A stretch of 64,000 nucleotides of DNA from positions 39,506,844 through 39,570,843 of the forward strand of contig CM068370.1 in assembly GCA_034769895.1 (NCBI GenBank). The letters run 5' to 3'. This DNA comes from Magicicada septendecula (lineage: Eukaryota > Arthropoda > Insecta > Hemiptera > Cicadidae). Below the pieces are notes generated by a model. It saw nothing but the letters and a program-made list of their open reading frames with translations. It did no database searches and was not told the DNA's origin. The translations under genes and the position numbers were made by a program. Positions 58,582-64,000 of the stretch are shown piece after piece (the first letter of the stretch is position 1; each line of letters begins with the position of its first letter).

Positions 58582-58740
58582 AAATATTATTTTATTACAA
58601 CAATAAAAAAATTAATAATCATATTATTAATAATTATTGATGAGAAGAATCGGTCAGAAATACAATATGAAGAGAAAATTATTAAAAGAAGAGATTAAAA
58701 ACTAGGTCAAAATAAATATATATGCCTTACAATTATGAAA
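58582..58740. repeat. Direct repeat, right copy
   Basis: Partner of 57135-57313. Confidence 0.85.
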
Positions 58741-58909
58741 AAACAACTATAATTCGAAAATAACCGAAAGTGGAAAAACACCGTGATTGAAACTGATCCA
58801 AGGATTAGGCGAGGTAATCCGAGTGATAATCCTGAATTACAAAATGCTCAATAGTGTGCGTGTGCGTGCGTGCGATGTCTATATCATCCAGTATATTCAG
58901 CTTCAGCCA

Positions 58910-58952
58910 GATTCTGAAGATGACTATAAGTTTGTGCTCGAAACGTGTCTCA
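58910..58952 (+). ncRNA. Hammerhead-like motif
   Basis: CUGAAGA (58914-58920), U, a weak hairpin, GAA, ACGUGU (self-complementary with a G-U wobble) and C. Stem I is poor. It sits about 70 bp before the next palindromic element. Confidence 0.3.
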
Positions 58953-59030
58953 AGTAAAAGAGAATAACATCTTGATAACACATACACAATGAGAATTATC
59001 ACTGTTGCACACCACTATATAAAAATTATT

Positions 59031-59072
59031 CCGATTAGCGCTTTCAAGCTTCACAGCTCATCGTCAGATCGG
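59031..59072 (-). ncRNA. Complete dimer-type hammerhead-like motif
   Basis: Minus strand, 59072 to 59031: stem I CCGAU; core CUGACGA; one U; stem II GAGCU with AGCUU and loop GUGA; GAA; palindromic stem III AGCGCU; A at 59036 as H17; stem I return AUCGG. Every required core base is present. Stem III has no loop, so it can form only between two molecules. Departure: the unpaired U between A9 and stem II. Confidence 0.5.
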
Positions 59073-59201
59073 AAATGAACAAAACAGACGTGAAAACAAA
59101 CCCTTCACCCGCACCCCACCCCACCCTGCTCACACACAACAAGCTATAGTTCAGATGTCCCTTCCCCACCCTCTGAGCCATGTCACCTCCATCACCACCT
59201 A

Positions 59202-59241
59202 CGATCTGATGATGAGCTGTGAAGCTTTAAAGCGCTAATCG
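59202..59241 (+). ncRNA. Mutated partner of the hammerhead-like motif
   Basis: The opposite arm has CGAU, CUGAUGA, U, GAGCU/AGCUU, then UAA instead of GAA, AGCGCU, A and AUCG. Loss of G12 would be expected to abolish cleavage. Confidence 0.4.
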
Positions 59242-59394
59242 GAATAATTTTTATATAGTGGTGTGCAACAGTGATAATTCTGCTTGTGATTTTAACCACT
59301 AACACAACTTTCTTCATTAAACATACACAATGATCGAATGATCGCTCGGCACTTGGTTGAACATTTTATTAATACTTGAGTTTTATAAATAAAC

Positions 59395-59574
59395 ACTTGG
59401 TACAGTTCTACAAATAATTTTGATTTTCCTGACAATTGTTTCACCAGTTACGGGAGCTTCAGAGGTTGGATTCGAACTGGTGAAACAATTGTCAGGAAAA
59501 TCAAAATTATTTGTAGAATTATATCCACACATACACACAATTATTAGTATGTGAAAAAAGGAACTGTACCAAGT
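59395..59574. repeat. Perfect 43-bp inverted repeat
   Basis: 59407-59449 is the exact reverse complement of 59475-59517, with a 25-bp spacer. Outer inverted words CTTGGTACAGT (59395) and ACTGTACCAAG (59564) enlarge the structure. The arms contain ACTGGTGAAACAATTGTC, which lacks the CUGANGA core. Confidence 0.9.
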
Positions 59575-59590
59575 TACACAATCAAGCACG

Positions 59591-61187
<1,597 letters not shown>

Positions 61188-61228
61188 CGGGCTATTAGGC
61201 CGTGGGTCCAATGCTTCTGCATGAAACA

Positions 61229-61266
61229 GACGTTTCGACGCCACCATCGGAAGCCATCTTCAGTGT
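61229..61266 (-). ncRNA. Hammerhead-like motif, minus arm
   Basis: Same layout as the plus arm, with a 3-bp stem I (ACA/UGU). Confidence 0.35.
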
Positions 61267-61394
61267 AACGACTTGAGCAACAATTGGTACGCTCTTCACC
61301 AGTTTTCCGCAGTACTGGTACGCTCTTCAGTCTTTTGCCACAGTACCGTGGAAAACTGGTGAAGAGCGTACCAATTGTTGCTCAAGTCGTTAGA

Positions 61395-61432
61395 CTGAAG
61401 ATGGCTTCCAATGGTGGGGTCGAAACGTCTGT
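61395..61432 (+). ncRNA. Hammerhead-like motif, plus arm
   Basis: CUGAAGA, U, a weak hairpin starting GGC and closing GUC, GAA, ACGU, C. Stem I about 2 bp. Confidence 0.35.
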
Positions 61433-61559
61433 CGTATGGGATAGTGACGTCACAAAGGAACATAAAAAGGCAAATTTTTAATGCAACAGTAAAGATTATA
61501 ATAACATGCAACTTGAAAATGTGACCACTGAAAGATTATATAGAAGAAGCATTAATAAT

Positions 61560-62032
61560 AACTGAAAACCAGTTTTGGAGAGACGAGAAACCGACAGACT
61601 AGAATAAAAAGTATAACAAACGGCCGATTAAGAGAAGTTATAGGAACTTCTTACTCAGAAGTAATTAAAGTACAATTATATTCAGAAGGCCAGACCAGTC
61701 GCATCCAAGCGGCTGAGATGAGATTTCTCACGCACGTGGCAGGGTATACTCTCCATGAGCATAGAAGAAACACAGATATACGGCAGGAACTCACATTATG
61801 AGTATACTCGACAGGATCCCCCAGTATCGGTTGAATTGGTGGGAACATCTTTGCCGAATGGATGACTGCCCCGTCCCCAAACAACTATGGAACTATAAGC
61901 CGAGGGACGGAGAGGTGTGGGACGTCCGAGGAAGCGCTGGAGTAACCAGCTGTAATCTTTGCCTATTTGAGACCGAAACAAACTATCCTTGGTTTAATCC
62001 TTGAAGATGATGATGATGATGATGATGATATT
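61560..62032 (+). mobile_element. LINE 3' fragment with (GAT)n tail
   Basis: Translation gives VIGTSYSEVIKVQLYSEGQ, then IQAAEMRFLTHVAGYTLHEH, RRNTDIRQELTL and (frameshift) SILDRIPQYRLNWWEHLCRM. It ends with ILEDDDDDDD over the (GAT)n tail (62006-62029). It is a typical ORF2 end. Confidence 0.75.
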
Positions 62033-62348
62033 CAGTTGTAGAAGACGTTACTGGGATGTTCTCTACGAGTCTCGCCTCTGTCCTAGGGTAGTAGTCTGTC
62101 CGATTAGGGTAGCAACTCTTGCAGAATATCTCCGGCAGTCCAGTGGCGTATCTAAAACGGCCTCGGGGAGGGTCCGGTCGTGTCGGCTTCATACAAAAGA
62201 AAAAACAATACAAAATCAATATTACTATCCTCAAAGTGGCTCAGAAACGTGTGTGAACACCTTGAAATCAATACCATTAAAGTAAACGCAAATAAAACAA
62301 ATAAATGTAATGTGTTATTGAAACATTGTTTACAAGATATTTATTGAC

Positions 62349-62526
62349 ATTTTACAATTAGAAACGATAATTATAAAAAACGTAAATTAAGAAAATTTTA
62401 TAACTTATTTTATACATAAAGAGATAAGAAAATACACTGTTTTTCTTAATGTCTATATACACTGAATTTAATGTCTGTTAACCTTGATTGTTTGGCCATT
62501 TCATTAAGAACATCTTCAGGGATCTC
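62349..62526. mobile_element. Insertion 1 inside MITE F
   Basis: 178 bp absent from copies D and E. On the minus strand it has CUGAAGA-U-GUUCUU...GGCC-AAAC (62489-62520), a decayed form of the hammerhead-like motif. Confidence 0.5.
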
Positions 62527-62604
62527 TGAATTGATTTTCCTGTATTTCGTATTTCAAAAATATACGCAGATGCTGTGTAATAAACCTGTTTGTTTATTTA
62601 AAAA

Positions 62605-62790
62605 GAAAAAAAAATAAAGAATTTCGACGAAACCGAAACATCGAAGCATGATAATGTTTTTAGGCTTTAAAAATGAGATTTCTAGACTGTGGGGAATCGA
62701 AAGTGTGGAAATGACGTCATGCAGCGTGCATAAGTAAAATGTTACAGAAAGTTTCAAACGATGTCCAGCTAAAAGACATTATCATGTCAA
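62605..62790. mobile_element. Insertion 2 inside MITE F
   Basis: About 185 bp absent from D and E, with an inverted pair GCATGATAATGT / ACATTATCATG (62646 and 62776). Boundaries are approximate because both edges are A-rich. Confidence 0.45.
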
Positions 62791-63076
62791 AAAGGTTACT
62801 ACTATATTAGCGTACACAACTCAAAAAATTAAAACATCCTAATAATTAAAATACTGTATTAATAAAATTTCGTCGGCAAGGTTTTTCGTTCCTCGGGGGG
62901 CGGTCCGGTACCGTCCCTGGTATGGCGGTCTGTCCCGTTCCTCGGCGGGGGGCCCGTTCCCCCCCCCGCCCATAAGTACGCCCGTGCTCGCAGTTGTGCC
63001 GGTACGACTAGTTCAGTGGATCGACGATTTGACGATATTCAGCCACGACATTCTTGTTAGAGGTCTAAATCGGAAC

Positions 63077-63312
63077 TGTTGTTAATATTCATTCCCGGGC
63101 TGTTTCGCCGTATTCTAGTGTTTTCAACAAAAACAGAAGTTTCAACAGTACCATTGACTGCCATCATCAGAGCTTTGATAACGTCTACCACCCTACGTTA
63201 GCAAAGCTCTAATTTACACTTAGATTATGGCAGTCGGTGGTACTGTCGAAACGTCTGTTTTAGTTAGAAACAATGGACAACGGCCAAGCAGCCCGGGGAT
63301 GAATTTTAACAA
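63077..63312. mobile_element. Palindromic element, complete ends
   Basis: Ends TGTTGTTAATATTCATTCCC (63077) and its near complement at 63290-63312 include CCCGGGCTG and GGCCGT. Minus 63139-63170: CUGAUGA, U, GGCAGU/ACUGUU hairpin, GAAAC. The plus arm keeps the hairpin and GAAACGUC but has lost CUGAUGA. This copy best defines the family ends. Confidence 0.7.
63136..63173 (-). ncRNA. Hammerhead-like motif
   Basis: CUGAUGA, U, 6-bp stem II, GAAAC followed by UUC instead of GUC, so stem III is altered. Confidence 0.35.
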
Positions 63313-63389
63313 CATTGACTCCGGACGTGTAGGCCTACGAAGTACTGTATATTACTAAATTGGAACTCTTCGTTACAGAAATCAGGTAA

Positions 63390-63800
63390 GATTGGCATTA
63401 TACAGATCTAACGATGTCATTCCGCTGAAAATAAAATATTGAAATCTGATTGACAAATACCAGTACAGTCATTACTCTTGAACCCAAAATTCTTTCAAAC
63501 ATCTACATAACGACTACGTGCTGAAAGCTAAAATAAAAGAGGTTTAGAAATACAAAGAAATAAGCAGTTGAGTTAATATGGACACGTCCAACGAATGGTA
63601 GAATACCTACTCTCGAAACAAGGGTCGTGTTGGATTGTTGCGTGGACAGCCCAAAGACAGAAGAAGATCAGTCAGGCCAAGGGAAAGGTTGGAGAGCACG
63701 CACAGACGGAGATATGCGGGGAGGGATCTTGAGGATGACTTAAGAACAAAAAAGAGTGACGCAGAGTGGAAATAATAAAACGTAGAAGCGCGGTGTAAAC
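63390..63800 (+). mobile_element. LINE 3' fragment
   Basis: Plus strand in broken frames: RRRSVRPRERLESTHRRRYA then GRDLEDDLRTKKSDAEWK and NVEARC. This is the R.RGRP.ERW...D.EEWR end of a LINE ORF2. The remainder is decayed. Confidence 0.55.
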
Positions 63801-64000
63801 CGATCGCTGATATCAAATTGATATTTTTAAAACGCATTGTTCCGATGATGATCAAATAATTAAACCGTAAATTAGGAGAAAAAGGAGTCGGTAAGAGGAG
63901 TTAAAATGTACACGACCGTAAAACCGTGGTTGTAAGAGAAAGACCGCAGACAAAGGAAAACAACGATGTTCGCTAATTTGGTGCTACAGCGTAATTAAAT
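63801..64000. other. Unassigned window end
   Basis: Nothing recognised. Confidence 0.3.

Larger units (their letters stand above)
58985..59325. mobile_element. Palindromic element, GTTGCACAC family, best copy
   Basis: Inverted arms 59004-59072 and 59202-59270 share TTGCACACCACTATATAAAA and the motif itself. The spacer (59073-59201) is CA/CC-rich and unrelated. The outer right flank (AACCACTAACACAACTTT) is shared, inverted, with the left flank of 25958-26170. Confidence 0.8.
61188..61445. mobile_element. Palindromic element with hammerhead-like cores in both arms
   Basis: Arms about 61188-61318 and 61338-61440 share CAACAATTGGTACGCTCTTC. Minus 61232-61263 and plus 61395-61429 both read CUGAAGA, U, GGCUUCC..., GAAACGU, C. 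Both cores are intact, which is unusual in this window. Stem II is imperfect. Confidence 0.7.
62132..62994 (+). mobile_element. hAT-like MITE, copy F with two internal insertions
   Basis: Ends CAGTGGCGTATCTA (62141) and GTACGCCCGTG (62986), flanked by CCGGCAGT and CTCGCAGT (6 of 8). Compared with D and E it has extra sequence at 62349-62526 and about 62605-62790, hence the 846-bp length. Confidence 0.75.

Noticed and set aside
57135-58740. LTR retrotransposon with about 165-bp LTRs
   Set aside because: The repeats lack TG...CA ends, and no primer binding site, polypurine tract or gag/pol sequence lies between them.

Overview
The window reads as a repeat-dense intergenic piece of a large animal genome, most likely an arthropod and probably a hexapod. 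The evidence is the mix of non-LTR retrotransposons (R1-like, Jockey-like and several RT families with microsatellite tails), Tc1/mariner, hAT-like and Helitron DNA elements, a tRNA-headed SINE and very long (TG)n, (TTC)n and (CT)n tracts. I see no convincing host protein-coding gene, rRNA, functional tRNA gene or CRISPR array. Almost every recognisable protein segment is transposon-derived. The only uninterrupted one of near family length is a Tc1-like transposase at 8719-9681.

Layout. 0-3.5 kb: a hammerhead-like motif, a 330-bp palindrome with a 15-bp target duplication, and a SINE split by a Jockey-like fragment. 3.5-14 kb: hAT-like MITE A, a run of LINE relics in both orientations, the Tc1 element, and two palindromic elements. 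14-25 kb: another palindrome, a Jockey-like fragment, a degenerate minisatellite carrying MITE B, a Jockey RT relic, LINE insertions with target duplications (one flanked by about 217-bp direct repeats), a mariner relic, and an unidentified 488-bp insertion. 25-34 kb: a very AT-rich block, a TIR element enclosing a LINE tail, and several more LINE tails. 35-41 kb: an R1-like LINE whose 3' end was split by a 4.5-kb Helitron with a decayed Rep/helicase gene and a putative intron. 41-44 kb: three long (TG)n tracts, one cutting an RNase H reading frame. 43.7-56 kb: five more hAT-like elements, one with a perfect 8-bp target duplication, an element built of about 165-bp tandem units, and palindromes. 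57-64 kb: nested insertions between about 165-bp direct repeats, a SINE, and a cluster of palindromes with hammerhead-like cores.

The most unusual signal is a recurring short motif: CUGANGA, one U, a 4-7-bp hairpin, then GAAA, often followed by a short self-complementary segment. At 59031-59072 (minus) it forms a complete hammerhead-like fold with stem I CCGAU/AUCGG and a loop-less palindromic stem III (AGCGCU). That design would work only as a dimer. More than ten intact or decayed copies lie in or beside palindromic elements. Short, possibly dimeric hammerheads are known from terminal repeats of Penelope-like elements, but no Penelope RT or GIY-YIG gene is visible here. These may be non-autonomous relatives. 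This reading is inference and would need covariance-model and cleavage tests.

There is no operon or pathway. The functional story is layered transposition: LINE tails seeding microsatellites, MITEs in minisatellites, a LINE inside a SINE, a palindrome inside a LINE and a Helitron inside an R1-like LINE.
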